From Sphaerisporangium cinnabarinum (GTDB lineage Bacteria > Actinomycetota > Actinomycetes > Actinomycetales > Cellulomonadaceae), in the NCBI GenBank assembly GCA_003052455.1, contig QAPD01000068.1, positions 1-33,593 on the forward strand: a stretch of 33,593 nucleotides of DNA, given 5' to 3'. A program made the position numbers and the translations under genes. Below the pieces are notes generated by a model. It made no database searches, had not been told where the DNA came from, and saw only the letters and a program-made list of their open reading frames with translations. Positions 22,203 to 31,040 of the stretch are shown one piece after another; position 1 is the stretch's first letter; the number at the start of each line of letters is the position of its first letter.

Positions 22203-22633
22203 GGCGCACCGTCCGCGGGCGCGGCGGCGTGCACGCCCACGTGCACGACGCCGTCGCGCACCTCGGCGGACCACGTCGCCAGGTCCGGCGCGAGGCCCTC
22301 GGCGGGCGCGTACCCGGCGGTCTCGAGGCAGCGACCGGTCGTGAGGTCGAAGACCTGCTTGTACATGGGGCCCGCGACGGTGGGAACGCCGCCGCGCGTC
22401 CCCACGATCCCGCGCGACATGACGTTCGCGCCCGAGTACGGGTCGCGCTGCTGCACGACGCGCACCGTGTCGTCGGGGAGGCGGAACAGCGCGACCTGCA
22501 CCCCGCCGACGAGGGCGGCGGCGCCGCGCTCGACGAGGAGGTCGCGCAGGAGGCACACGCGCTCCCACCCCGCCGCGTCCGACGTCGGCGTCTCCACGGG
22601 GTACGCGGCCTGCTCTGCTGGCACGACGATCAT
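22199..22633 (-). CDS. nirD: Nitrite reductase small subunit NirD, 144 aa
   Basis: Rieske-like fold without Fe-S ligands, as usual for NirD: WERVCLLRDLLVERGAAALVGGVQVALFRL, then DPYSGANVMSRGIVGTRGG and GPMYKQVFDLTTGRCLE, which replace the Cys-His pairs of true Rieske proteins. It partners NirB in NAD(P)H-dependent reduction of nitrite to ammonium. ATG 22633 overlaps the nirB stop as ATGA. Its own stop overlaps the siroheme synthase GTG, tying NirBD synthesis to cofactor supply. Confidence 0.95.
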   Translation of the reverse strand: MIVVPAEQAAYPVETPTSDAAGWERVCLLRDLLVERGAAALVGGVQVALFRLPDDTVRVVQQRDPYSGANVMSRGIVGTRGGVPTVAGPMYKQVFDLTTGRCLETAGYAPAEGLAPDLATWSAEVRDGVVHVGVHAAAPADGAP

Positions 22634-25359
22634 CGACGGACCTCCAGGGTCGTGCCGGCGATCACCACGGGGCCGGCGGGGACGGTGGCGAGACCCGCGG
22701 CACGGGCCTCCTCGAGGGCGGCGCGCTCGTCGGCCGTCGCGGGCCGGATCTGGCCGCGCTCGGTGACGTACGCAAGGTCGGGGTCGGGCTCGGCGGGCGC
22801 GTTGACGAACGAGCCGAAGCGGCGCAGCTTCTCCGGGTCCTCGAGGACCGCGCGCCACTCGTCCTCGTAGTCGCCGACGTGGCGGGCCATCGCGGCGTCG
22901 AGGTCGGCGCCGATGCCGAGCGAGTCCTCGACGACCACCTCACGGATCGCGTCGAGGCCGCCCTCGTGGTCCTCGACCCACGCGGCCGTGCGCTGGAGGC
23001 GGTCGGCCGTGCGGACGTAGTACATGAGGAAGCGGTCGATGGTCCGGACGAGCGCCTCGTCGTCCAGGTCCTCGGCGAGGAGCTGCGCGTGCCGGGGCGT
23101 GAACCCCCCGTTGCCGCCGACGTAGACGTTCCAGCCCTTGTCCGTCGCGATGACGCCGACGTCCTTGCCGCGCGCCTCGGCGCACTCGCGCGCGCACCCG
23201 GACACGCCGAGCTTGATCTTGTGCGGCGAGCGCAGGCCGCGGTACCGGAGCTCGAGCTCGACGGCCATGCCGACGGAGTCCTGCACCCCGAACCGGCACC
23301 ACGTGGACCCGACGCACGACTTCACCGTGCGCAGCGACTTGCCGTACGCGTGACCCGACTCGAAACCGTGCTCGACGAGCCGGCGCCAGATGTGCGGGAG
23401 CTGCTCGATGCGCGCGCCGAACAGGTCGATGCGCTGGCCGCCCGTGATCTTCGTGTAGAGCCCGAAGTCCTTGGCGACCTGCCCGATGACGAGCAGCCCG
23501 TCGGGCGTGATCTCGCCGCCGGGGATGCGCGGGACCACCGAGTACGTGCCGTCCTTCTGCATGTTCGCCAGGACGTGGTCGTTCGTGTCCTGCAGCGTCG
23601 CCTGCTCGCCGTCGAGGACGTGACCGTTGCCGAGCGACGCGAGGATCGACGCGATCGTGGGCTTGCAGATGTCGCAGCCGCGCCCGGCGTCGCGCACCAG
23701 CACGGCACCCTGCGTGTCGGTGACCGGCTCGGGCACCCGGCCGAACCGCGCGACGATCTCGCTGAAGGTGTGCAGGTCCGCGACGCGCACCGCGTCGAAG
23801 AGCTGCGCGCGCGAGAGGTCGAAGTGCTCGCACAGCGCGTTCGAGACCTCGACCCCGGCGCGGGCGAGCTCCGTCGTCGTGATCTTCTTGACGAGCGGCA
23901 GGCACGACCCGCAGCTCGTCCCCGCGCGCGTGCACGCCTTGACGCCCGCGAGGTCGGTGCACCCGTGCTCGGTGACCGCGCCGCGGATCGTGCCCGCGCC
24001 GACGTTGTTGCACGAGCAGACCGTGGCGTCGTCGGGCAGCTCGAGGCTCGGCAACCCGCCGCCGGACCCCTCGGGGAGGAGGAACAGCCCCGGGTCGCCC
24101 GGGAGCTCCGTGCCGAGCATCGGCCGCAGCGACGCGTACGGCGCGGCGTCCCCGACGAACACGCCGCCCAGGAGCGTGCGTGCGTCGTCGGACAGGACGA
24201 GCTTCTTGTAGACGCCCGCGACCGGGTCGGCCCAGACGAGCTCCATCGCGCCCTCGGTGCGGCCGTGCGCGTCGCCGAAGCTCGCGACGTCGACCCCCTG
24301 GAGCTTGAGCTTCGTCGCGGTGTCCGCGCCGGGGAACGTCGCCTCGCCGCCGAGCAGGCGGTCCACGACGACCTCCGCCATGGCGTAGCCCGGCGCGACC
24401 AGGCCGAGGCAGCGACCCTCGATGCACGCGACCTCGCCCACGGCCCACACGTGCTCGTCCTCCGTGCGGCACGCCAGGTCGACGACCGCGCCCCCGCGTT
24501 CCCCGACCGCGAGCCCCGCCGCGCGCGCGAGCTCGTCGCGCGGCCGCACGCCCGTCGCGAGGACCACGACGTCGACGTCGAGCCGGCCGCCGTCGGCGAA
24601 GTCCAGCCGGCCCACGTGCCCGGTCTTGCGGGAGACCCTCATCTCCTTGGTCCCGGTGTCGCACCGGACCGCGATGCCCATGCCGTTGATGAGGCGCTTG
24701 AGGGCCTCGCCGCCGCCCAGGTCGATCTGCGCGTCCATCAGGTGCGTACCGAACTGGACGACCGTGGCCTGCGCGCCGAGGGCCTTGAGCGCACCCGCGG
24801 CCTCGAGGCCCAGGAGCCCGCCGCCGATGACGGCGCCGCGCACCGGGCGCTCCCAGCCACCCTCGGTCGTGGCGTCGCGCCGCTTCTCCTCGACCCAGCC
24901 GCGCAGGGCCGCGACGTCGTCGATCGTGCGGTAGACGAACACGCCGGGCAGCTCGTTGCCGGGGATCGGGGGGCGCGCGGCGTTCGAACCGGTCGCGAGG
25001 ACGAGCTCGTCGTAGGCGTGCACGCGCCCGAGGCGGTCGGTGACGGTCTGCGCCTCGCGGTCGATCGACGTCACCGCGCAGTCGCGGTGCAGCGTGACCA
25101 GCGGGTCGTCCCACAGGGCAGGGTCGCCGAGCGTGAGCTCCTCGGCGTCGCGCGCCGCGAAGTAGCTCGTCAGGGCGACGCGGTCGTACGGCGCGCGCGG
25201 CTCCTCGGCGAAGAGCGAGACGCGCCACGCGCCGTCGGCGTCGCGCGCGCGCAACGCCTCGACGAGCCGCTGCGCGACCATGCCGCCGCCGACGACGACG
25301 AGGTGCCGGGGCGCACCCGGGGCCGGGGCGGGGGCGGGATCGGTCTGAGGTCCGGTCAC
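22630..25359 (-). CDS. nirB: Assimilatory nitrite reductase large subunit NirB, 909 aa
   Basis: Full-length NADH-dependent siroheme nitrite reductase. The N-terminal FAD/NAD(P)H domains have HLVVVGGGMVAQRLVEALRA, ELVLATGSNAARPPIPG and AVIGGGLLGLEAAGALKALG. The Bfd-type [2Fe-2S] domain has CSCNNV (C448, C450) and SCGSC (C483, C486). The siroheme/[4Fe-4S] domain has C682 and C688 (KSCVGSTWCRFG) and C722 and C726 (SGCARECAEARGKDVG). Start: GTG 25359 follows CCAGGAG at good spacing, whereas the first in-frame GTG (25395) has no ribosome site. Reduction of nitrite to ammonium in the cytoplasm. The upstream region has GlnR-like half sites, so nitrogen control is likely. Confidence 0.97.
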   Translation of the reverse strand: MTGPQTDPAPAPAPGAPRHLVVVGGGMVAQRLVEALRARDADGAWRVSLFAEEPRAPYDRVALTSYFAARDAEELTLGDPALWDDPLVTLHRDCAVTSIDREAQTVTDRLGRVHAYDELVLATGSNAARPPIPGNELPGVFVYRTIDDVAALRGWVEEKRRDATTEGGWERPVRGAVIGGGLLGLEAAGALKALGAQATVVQFGTHLMDAQIDLGGGEALKRLINGMGIAVRCDTGTKEMRVSRKTGHVGRLDFADGGRLDVDVVVLATGVRPRDELARAAGLAVGERGGAVVDLACRTEDEHVWAVGEVACIEGRCLGLVAPGYAMAEVVVDRLLGGEATFPGADTATKLKLQGVDVASFGDAHGRTEGAMELVWADPVAGVYKKLVLSDDARTLLGGVFVGDAAPYASLRPMLGTELPGDPGLFLLPEGSGGGLPSLELPDDATVCSCNNVGAGTIRGAVTEHGCTDLAGVKACTRAGTSCGSCLPLVKKITTTELARAGVEVSNALCEHFDLSRAQLFDAVRVADLHTFSEIVARFGRVPEPVTDTQGAVLVRDAGRGCDICKPTIASILASLGNGHVLDGEQATLQDTNDHVLANMQKDGTYSVVPRIPGGEITPDGLLVIGQVAKDFGLYTKITGGQRIDLFGARIEQLPHIWRRLVEHGFESGHAYGKSLRTVKSCVGSTWCRFGVQDSVGMAVELELRYRGLRSPHKIKLGVSGCARECAEARGKDVGVIATDKGWNVYVGGNGGFTPRHAQLLAEDLDDEALVRTIDRFLMYYVRTADRLQRTAAWVEDHEGGLDAIREVVVEDSLGIGADLDAAMARHVGDYEDEWRAVLEDPEKLRRFGSFVNAPAEPDPDLAYVTERGQIRPATADERAALEEARAAGLATVPAGPVVIAGTTLEVRR

Positions 25360-25446
25360 GGCGGGCTCCTGGGGGCGGCGGGGCGGAACGGTCACCGTCC
25401 GCGAGGTCCGACGAGAGCGAGGAGAGGTCCCGGGACGGTGCTGACG

Positions 25447-25500
25447 ACGCTACGGGCGGGCGGTTTCGCGACCGTGCACCGCCCGTTGCCCGTCCGTAAC
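25447..25500 (-). promoter_or_regulatory. GlnR-like operator and -10 element upstream of nirB
   Basis: On the minus strand from 25500: GTTAC, 6 bases, GCAAC, 6 bases, TGCAC, 6 bases, GAAAC (25467-25463), so four half-sites ending in AC on an 11-bp pitch. This is the a1-b1-a2-b2 layout known for actinobacterial GlnR boxes. Ten bases after the last half site is TAGCGT (25452-25447), a candidate -10. GAAAC-N10-TAGCGT is found identically upstream of narK. The exact transcription start is uncertain; if TAGCGT is the -10, the last half site overlaps the space just upstream of it. Confidence 0.6.
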
Positions 25501-25503
25501 GGT

Positions 25504-25537
25504 CTTCTCACCCGGCACGGGCTCAGCGTGTGAGAAG
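25504..25537. promoter_or_regulatory. Hairpin upstream of the nirB operator region
   Basis: CTTCTCAC (25504-25511) and GTGAGAAG (25530-25537) are perfectly complementary over an 18-base loop. It lies between the 90-bp repeat after the FAD/Bfd gene and the GlnR-like sites of nirB. It may terminate readthrough from the nitrate reductase genes or be part of the nirB control region. No T-tract follows on the minus strand. Confidence 0.4.
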
Positions 25538-25540
25538 GGG

Positions 25541-25630
25541 CCGCCCACGGTTCGACAGCCCGCACCACCGGTCGGCACCTCGGGCTGCCGATCGGCGCAC
25601 GGGGTACCGGTCTCCGCCGGTGGTGCCGAC
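25541..25630. repeat. 90-bp palindromic intergenic repeat, copy 1
   Basis: It begins directly after the FAD/Bfd stop codon (25633-25631, minus strand) and aligns without gaps to 32475-32564, 62 of 90 positions identical by hand count. Read on the minus strand, GTCGGCAC opens the unit, GCGCCG.TCGGCA and CGAGGTGCCGA form a central dyad, and CGAACCGTG closes it. The central stem is imperfect in this copy. The site suggests a terminator-like or REP-like element. Confidence 0.75.
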
Positions 25631-27364
25631 CTATCGCGCTGCCCCCGAACGCGCCGCTGCTCCGTCGACGGGCCGGCCCGGGTCGGTCTGCGCGAGCCAG
25701 TCGACCAGGCCGCACACGACGTCCTTGCACCCACCGCAGCCCGTCGTCGCGCGCGTCGCCCGCGCGACGTCGTCGACGCTCCGGGCGCCGTCGTGCCAGC
25801 AGCCCACGACGTCGCCCTTGGTCACGCCGTTGCACGTGCACACGGTCGTGCGGTCGGGCATGAGCGTCGGGGACGACGCCGGAGCGGGCGCCTGTGCGAC
25901 CGGGCGCAGCAGCAGGTGGGCCGGGTCGGCGGGCACGGGGACGCGGCGCGTGTACGTGGCGGTGAGGTCGGCGCCCACCTCGGGCGCACCGACGCACGTC
26001 GCGCCGACGAGCAGCCCGTCCGCGACGACGACCTCGACGTGCCGCCCCGACGCCGGGTCGCTCAGCGTCACGGACCGGTGCGTCGCGTCGGGCGCGCGAC
26101 GCTCGCCGCACACGCCCATCGTCACGATCTCGAGCCCCGCCGCCTTGACCCGCACGACGTCGGTCCCGGCGGTCGCGCGCGTGCCGACCCCGGCGTCGGA
26201 CGTCGGCGCGAGCGAGCGCGCGACGACGTCGGTCGCGAGCCGCAGCGCGACGCTCGGCCGGTCGGGGGCCGGTCCCCGGCGCGCGCGCTGCCGGTCCGGC
26301 GGGGCCCCTCGTGCGGCGCCCGGGCTCCCCGCGCCGTCGGCCCCGGCGGTGAGCCGCTCCGCGAGGTGCTGCGCGAGCCGGCGCGCCTGGTCCCACCCCT
26401 GGGCGATCAGCCCGGTGCCGCCCTCGGGCGGCTGGGCGCAGTCGCCGACCGCGAACACGCGCGGGTCGTCCGGGCTGGCGAGGTCCGGGCCGACGACGAC
26501 CCCCCGGTCGACCGTGAGCCCTGCCGCCCGCGCGAGCCCGGCCTCGGGCACCGTGCCGCACGCGAGCACGACGAGGTCGGCGTCGAGGTCGAGGCGACGC
26601 ACGCCGTCCGACGCTCCCCCGGCCGCGCCCGAGCAGTCCGCCGCGAGGTCGCGCGGGGCGCCGTCGGCCACCCGGAGCGTCACGCCCCGCACGGTGCCGC
26701 CGTCCACGACCACGCGCTCGGTCCGGGCCCGTGTCCAGGTGCGCACCCCGAGGCCGGCGAGACCGCGCGCGACGACGCCGCCTGCCGCGCGGTCGAGCTG
26801 ACGGTCCATGACGCTCGCGCCGCCGTGCACGAGGCTCACGGCGACGCCGCGACGCGCGAGCCCGCACGCGACCTCGAGGCCGAGGACGCCCGCCCCCACG
26901 ACGACGGCGTGCCGCGCGTCGAGCGACCCCGCGACGATCGCGCGCGCGTCGTCGAGCGTGCGCAGGACGTGCGCGCCGCGGGGCAGGCCGCCGGGCAGGC
27001 CGGTGAGGCCGGGCACGTCCGGGACGCGCGCGGCGGCGCCCGTCGCGAGCACGACGACGTCGTACGGGTAGGCGCCCTCGCCCGTGACGACGCGGCGGGC
27101 CGCCCGGTCGATCGCGAGGGCCTCGGTACCGCGCCGGACCGTCACGCGCGGGTCGTCCGTGGCGGGCAACGCGATCGCCGCGAGGTCGGCCCGGCCCGCG
27201 ACGACCTCGCTGAGCAGCACGCGGTTGTACGGCTCGTGCTCCTCCGCGCCGAGCACGGTGACCTCGACGTCGGCGGACCCCCCGGGGATCCCGCACCGCG
27301 CCGCGAGGTCGCTCGCGAACCGCGACCCGACCATGCCGTGACCGACCACGACGACGCGCGTCAT
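25631..27364 (-). CDS. FAD-dependent reductase with C-terminal Bfd [2Fe-2S] domain, NasB-like partner of nitrate reductase, 577 aa
   Basis: The N-terminal pyridine-nucleotide-disulfide oxidoreductase fold has VVVVGHGMVGSRFASDL (about 4-20, FAD), VVLATGAAARVPDVPG and HAVVVGAGVLGLEVACGLARRG (NAD(P)H). The C-terminal Bfd-like domain has CTCNGV (C509, C511) and GCGGC (C543, C546). In between, about residues 350-500 form a low-complexity Arg/Pro-rich linker and a beta-rich domain (VVRVKAAGLEIVTMGV). This layout resembles the NirB N-terminus without its siroheme domain and NasB-type electron-transfer subunits. It probably passes electrons from NAD(P)H to the nitrate reductase encoded just upstream, whose stop it overlaps as ATGA. 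ATG 27364 has a strong AGGAGG. Confidence 0.87.
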   Translation of the reverse strand: MTRVVVVGHGMVGSRFASDLAARCGIPGGSADVEVTVLGAEEHEPYNRVLLSEVVAGRADLAAIALPATDDPRVTVRRGTEALAIDRAARRVVTGEGAYPYDVVVLATGAAARVPDVPGLTGLPGGLPRGAHVLRTLDDARAIVAGSLDARHAVVVGAGVLGLEVACGLARRGVAVSLVHGGASVMDRQLDRAAGGVVARGLAGLGVRTWTRARTERVVVDGGTVRGVTLRVADGAPRDLAADCSGAAGGASDGVRRLDLDADLVVLACGTVPEAGLARAAGLTVDRGVVVGPDLASPDDPRVFAVGDCAQPPEGGTGLIAQGWDQARRLAQHLAERLTAGADGAGSPGAARGAPPDRQRARRGPAPDRPSVALRLATDVVARSLAPTSDAGVGTRATAGTDVVRVKAAGLEIVTMGVCGERRAPDATHRSVTLSDPASGRHVEVVVADGLLVGATCVGAPEVGADLTATYTRRVPVPADPAHLLLRPVAQAPAPASSPTLMPDRTTVCTCNGVTKGDVVGCWHDGARSVDDVARATRATTGCGGCKDVVCGLVDWLAQTDPGRPVDGAAARSGAAR

Positions 27365-29541
27365 CCTGCGACCTCCTGGAGCGCGGGGGCGCGCCGCACG
27401 TCCACGGCGCAGACCTTGAACTCGGGCATCCCGGAGACGGGGTCGGTCGCGTCGGTCGTCACCCGGTTGACGCTGCTCTCGCCGCCCCAGTGGAACGGCA
27501 TGAAGACGGTGTCCGGCCGGACGCGGTCCGTCCACCGCACGACCGCCTCGACGGCGCCGCGCGCGGTCGTGAGGCGCGCCCGGTCCCCGTCGTCGATGCC
27601 GAGGCGCGTGCCCAGGACCGGGTGGACCTCGACGAACGGCTCCGGGACGAGGCGGTCGAGCTCCGGCACGCGCCGTGTCTGCGCGCCCGACTGGTAGTGC
27701 TGGAGCACGCGGCCCGTGACGAGGTAGAGCGGCGCGTCGGGCCGGACGTCGTCGCTCGGGCCCGTGTGGTCGACCGCGACCAGGCGGGCACGTCCGTCCG
27801 GCGTCGCGAACCGGTCGAGGAACATCCGCGGGGTGCCCGGGTGGTCGGCGGACGGGACCGGCCAGTGCAGGCCCGGGCCGCCGTCCGCCTCGTCCGCGTC
27901 GAGGCGCGCGTGGCTGAGCCCCGCGTAGTCCGCGACGCCGCCCGCGGACGCGCGCGCGAGCTCGTCGAAGACGACGGCCGGGTCGGTCGGGAAGGCGACC
28001 GGCGACCCCAGCCGGCGTGCGAGCTCCGCGAGGATCCACAGCTCCGACCGCGCCCCGCCCGGCGCGTCGACCGCACGGCGACGTCGGATCACGCGTCCCT
28101 CGAGCGACGTCATGGTGCCCTCCTCCTCGGCCCACTGCGTCACGGGCAGCACGACGTCCGCGAGCAGCGCCGTCTCCGACGGCACGAGGTCGCACACCAC
28201 GAGCAGGTCGAGCGCGCGCAGGTTGGCCGCTACCCGGTCCGCGTCCGGCGCGCTGACCACGACGTTCGACCCGTGCACGAGCAGCGCGCGCGGGCGCCCG
28301 TCCTCGGCGTAGGTCGTGGTCGCACCGCCCGGTCCGGGCCGCGCCCCGAGCGACCGCAGGAGCTCGACGGCGGGCATCCCGGGGCCGGGGAGCGTCGCCG
28401 GGTCGACACCCCACACCGCGGCGACGTGCGCGCGGGCCGCCGGGTCGTCGATCCTGCGGTACCCGGGGAGCTGGTCCGCCTTCTGCCCGTGCTCGCGCCC
28501 GCCCTGACCGTTCCCCTGGCCCGTGATCGCGCCGTACCCCGACCCCACCCGGCCGGGCAGGCCGAGCGCGAGGGCGAGGTCGATCGCCGCGGTCACGGTC
28601 GCCGTGCCCTGCGAGGACTGCTCGACGCCGCGGCCGGTGAGCACGTACGCGCCCGCGCCCCCGTGGGCGGGCGACGCCGCCGCGAGCAGCCGGGCGACGT
28701 GCCGCAGCCGTCCCGCCGGCACCCCGCACACCGTCTCCGCGCGCTCGGGCCACCACCCGGCGACGGAGCGGCGGACGTCGTCGAACCCGGTCGTGCGCGC
28801 GTCGAGGTAGGCCGTGTCCGCGAGCCCCTCGGCGACGACGACGTGCAGCAGCGCGAGCAGCACCACCAGGTCGGTCCCGGGGACCGGCTGCAGGTGCACC
28901 CCCTGCCCGACGGCGTCCCCCGCCTCCCCCGTGAGCGCCGCCGTCGCGCTGCGGCGCGGGTCGACGACGACGAGCCCGCCCCGCGCGCGCACGCCCGCGA
29001 GGTGCTGGACGGACGGCGGCATCGTCTCGGCGACGTTCGACCCGAGCAGCAGCACGGCGTCCGCGCCGCCGAGGTCCGCGAGCGGGAACGGGAGCCCGCG
29101 GTCGGCGCCGAACGCGCGGTTCGCCCCCGCCGCCGCGGACGCCATGCAGAACCGCCCGTTGTAGTCGATGTTCGCGGTCCGCAGCACCGTGCGCGCGAAC
29201 TTCCCGAGCGCGTACGCCTTCTCGTTCGTCAGGCCGCCGCCGCCGAACACCGCGACCGCGTCGCGGCCGTGCGCGGCCTGGACCCGACCGATCCCGGCCG
29301 CGACCGCGTCGAGGGCCTCGTCCCACGAGGCGGGCCGGAGCTCGCCGTCGGGCCCGCGCAGGAGCGGGCTCGTGAGCCGGTCGGGCGCGCGCAGCACCGT
29401 CGCGCTCGTCCAGCCCTTCTGGCACAGCCCGCCGCGGTTGGTCGGGAAGTCGCGCGGGGCGACCGTGACCGGCAGCGGGCCGCGCGCGGGCGTGAGCGTC
29501 ATGCCGCACTGGAGCGCGCAGTAGGGGCAGTGGGTGTCCAC
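27361..29541 (-). CDS. Assimilatory nitrate reductase catalytic subunit (molybdopterin oxidoreductase), 726 aa
   Basis: Mo-bis-MGD enzyme of the NasA/NarB type. The N-terminal [4Fe-4S] site is HCPYCALQCG ... GGLCQKGW (C5, C8, C12, C40). Then come SWDEALDAVAAGIGRVQ, FGGGGLTNEKAYALGKFAR, YNGRFCMASAAAGANRAFGADRG (substrate-channel region with a Cys at the usual Mo-ligand position), LLLGSNVAETMPPS, GQGNGQGGREHGQKADQLPGYR and a C-terminal molydop-binding domain (LYLVTGRVLQHYQSGAQTRRVPEL). No twin-arginine signal is present, so it is cytoplasmic and assimilatory. It reduces nitrate to nitrite using electrons from the FAD/Bfd partner. GTG 29541 lies 2 bases after the narK stop; the ribosome binding site is weak, implying coupling to narK translation. 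Confidence 0.93.
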   Translation of the reverse strand: MDTHCPYCALQCGMTLTPARGPLPVTVAPRDFPTNRGGLCQKGWTSATVLRAPDRLTSPLLRGPDGELRPASWDEALDAVAAGIGRVQAAHGRDAVAVFGGGGLTNEKAYALGKFARTVLRTANIDYNGRFCMASAAAGANRAFGADRGLPFPLADLGGADAVLLLGSNVAETMPPSVQHLAGVRARGGLVVVDPRRSATAALTGEAGDAVGQGVHLQPVPGTDLVVLLALLHVVVAEGLADTAYLDARTTGFDDVRRSVAGWWPERAETVCGVPAGRLRHVARLLAAASPAHGGAGAYVLTGRGVEQSSQGTATVTAAIDLALALGLPGRVGSGYGAITGQGNGQGGREHGQKADQLPGYRRIDDPAARAHVAAVWGVDPATLPGPGMPAVELLRSLGARPGPGGATTTYAEDGRPRALLVHGSNVVVSAPDADRVAANLRALDLLVVCDLVPSETALLADVVLPVTQWAEEEGTMTSLEGRVIRRRRAVDAPGGARSELWILAELARRLGSPVAFPTDPAVVFDELARASAGGVADYAGLSHARLDADEADGGPGLHWPVPSADHPGTPRMFLDRFATPDGRARLVAVDHTGPSDDVRPDAPLYLVTGRVLQHYQSGAQTRRVPELDRLVPEPFVEVHPVLGTRLGIDDGDRARLTTARGAVEAVVRWTDRVRPDTVFMPFHWGGESSVNRVTTDATDPVSGMPEFKVCAVDVRRAPALQEVAG

Positions 29542-29543
29542 GC

Positions 29544-31004
29544 TCAGATCCCGGCCGCCGCGAGAGCCGAGCCCTTGCGCAGGTAGACCGCCCACGCGAC
29601 GACCGCCATCACCGCGTACATCCCCACGAACGTCCACAGGGCGGGGACGAGCGATCCCGAGAGGCTCGTCGACGCGGCGAACCCGCGCGGGATGAGGAAC
29701 CCTCCGAAGGCGCCGACGGCGCCCGCGATCCCGATGCACCCGGCCGCCGCCTGGCGGGCGCGGACCCGGGCCGCGGCGAGGGCTGCGGGGTCGCTCGCCG
29801 TCGTGCCGGCGAGGGCCCGGGCCGCGCTCGCCTGGAAGACGGCCGGGATCATCCGGTAGGTCGAGCCGTTCCCGACGCCCGTCGCGACGAACAGGACGAG
29901 GAACGACGCGAAGAAGAGGCCGAAGCTGTGCGTCTCCAGCGCCCGGATCGCGCCGACCGCACCCAGCGCCATGACCCCGTACGACGCGATCGTCACGCGC
30001 GCGCCGCCCAGCCGGTCCGCGACGATGCCGCCCAGCGGCCGGGACACCGAGCCGACCAGCGCGCCGAGGAACGCGATCGAGAGCGTGACCTCCGGGAACT
30101 GGCCCGCGAGGAGCGTCGGGAACGCGCCCGCGTAGCCGATGAACGACCCGAACGTCCCGATGTAGAGGAACGAGATGATCCACGTGTGCCGGTTCCGCGT
30201 CGCGACGGCGAACGACCGCGGGTCCGCCTTCGCGGTGGCGAGGTTGTCCATGAACCGCCAGGCGAGGAACGCCGCGAGCAGGATGAAGGGGATCATCATG
30301 AGGCCCGCGCGCTCGAGCGCGACGCCCGCCCCGGCGACGATGACGAGCGGCACCGCGAGCTGCACGACCGCCGTCCCCAGGTTGCCGCCCGCGGCGTTGA
30401 GACCCAGCGCCTTGCCCTTCTCCCGCTCCGGGTAGAAGAACGAGATGTTCGCCATCGAGGACGCGAAGTTGCCGCCGCCGAAGCCTGCGAGCGCGGCGAC
30501 CGCCAGCATCACGCCGAACGACGTCCCCGGGTCCTGCACGACGACCGCGAGCGCCGCCGTCGGGAGCAGCAGGAGGAGCGCCGACACGACCGTCCAGTTG
30601 CGCCCGCCGAACAGGGGCACGGCGAACGTGTAGGGGATGCGCAGGGTCGCGCCGACGAGGCTGGGGACGGCGATGAGCCAGAACTGCTGGTCCACGGTGA
30701 AGGCGAACCCCGCGGCGGGGAGCTGCGGGACGACGATCGACCACAGCGCCCAGACCGCGAAGCCGAGGAACTCCGCGAGCACCGAGATCCCGAGGTTGCG
30801 GCTCGCGACCCGGCGGCCGCCGTCGCGCCAGAACGTCGGGTCCTCCGGGTCCCAGCGGTCGATCCAGCGCCCGGAGCGGCGGTGCGGCGTCCCGGGCGAC
30901 GCCGGGGCGCGTCCTGGGGCGAGCGGCGTCGCGGGCGCGACGACGGACGGGCGTGCTGCGGACTGCTCACCCTCGTGGGTGGTGGGGCTCGTGGGCGCGG
31001 ACAT
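29544..31004 (-). CDS. narK: Nitrate/nitrite transporter NarK (MFS), 486 aa
   Basis: Twelve-helix MFS transporter of the nitrate/nitrite porter family. An N-terminal Pro/Ala-rich tail and WDPEDPTFWRDGGRRVASRN lead to helix 1 (LGISVLAEFLGFAVWALWSIVV). The nitrate signature is FGGGNFASSMANISFFYPEREKGKALGLNAAGGNLG (about 175-210). A second signature, VGNGSTYRMIPAVF, lies in the C-terminal half. A 25-residue loop (TTASDPAALAAARVRARQAAAG) interrupts helices 10-11 as in other actinobacterial NarK proteins. Arg residues in the helices are candidate nitrate ligands. ATG 31004 is preceded by AAGGAG at good spacing. First gene of the nitrate operon, with GlnR-like sites upstream. Confidence 0.95.
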   Translation of the reverse strand: MSAPTSPTTHEGEQSAARPSVVAPATPLAPGRAPASPGTPHRRSGRWIDRWDPEDPTFWRDGGRRVASRNLGISVLAEFLGFAVWALWSIVVPQLPAAGFAFTVDQQFWLIAVPSLVGATLRIPYTFAVPLFGGRNWTVVSALLLLLPTAALAVVVQDPGTSFGVMLAVAALAGFGGGNFASSMANISFFYPEREKGKALGLNAAGGNLGTAVVQLAVPLVIVAGAGVALERAGLMMIPFILLAAFLAWRFMDNLATAKADPRSFAVATRNRHTWIISFLYIGTFGSFIGYAGAFPTLLAGQFPEVTLSIAFLGALVGSVSRPLGGIVADRLGGARVTIASYGVMALGAVGAIRALETHSFGLFFASFLVLFVATGVGNGSTYRMIPAVFQASAARALAGTTASDPAALAAARVRARQAAAGCIGIAGAVGAFGGFLIPRGFAASTSLSGSLVPALWTFVGMYAVMAVVAWAVYLRKGSALAAAGI

Positions 31005-31040
31005 GGCGGCTCCTTCAGCAGGTCCCGGTCAGTGACCAGG

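Noticed and set aside
25360-25395. NirB start at GTG 25395
   Set aside because: It has no ribosome binding site, while GTG 25359 has CCAGGAG at good spacing and matches the usual N-terminus.
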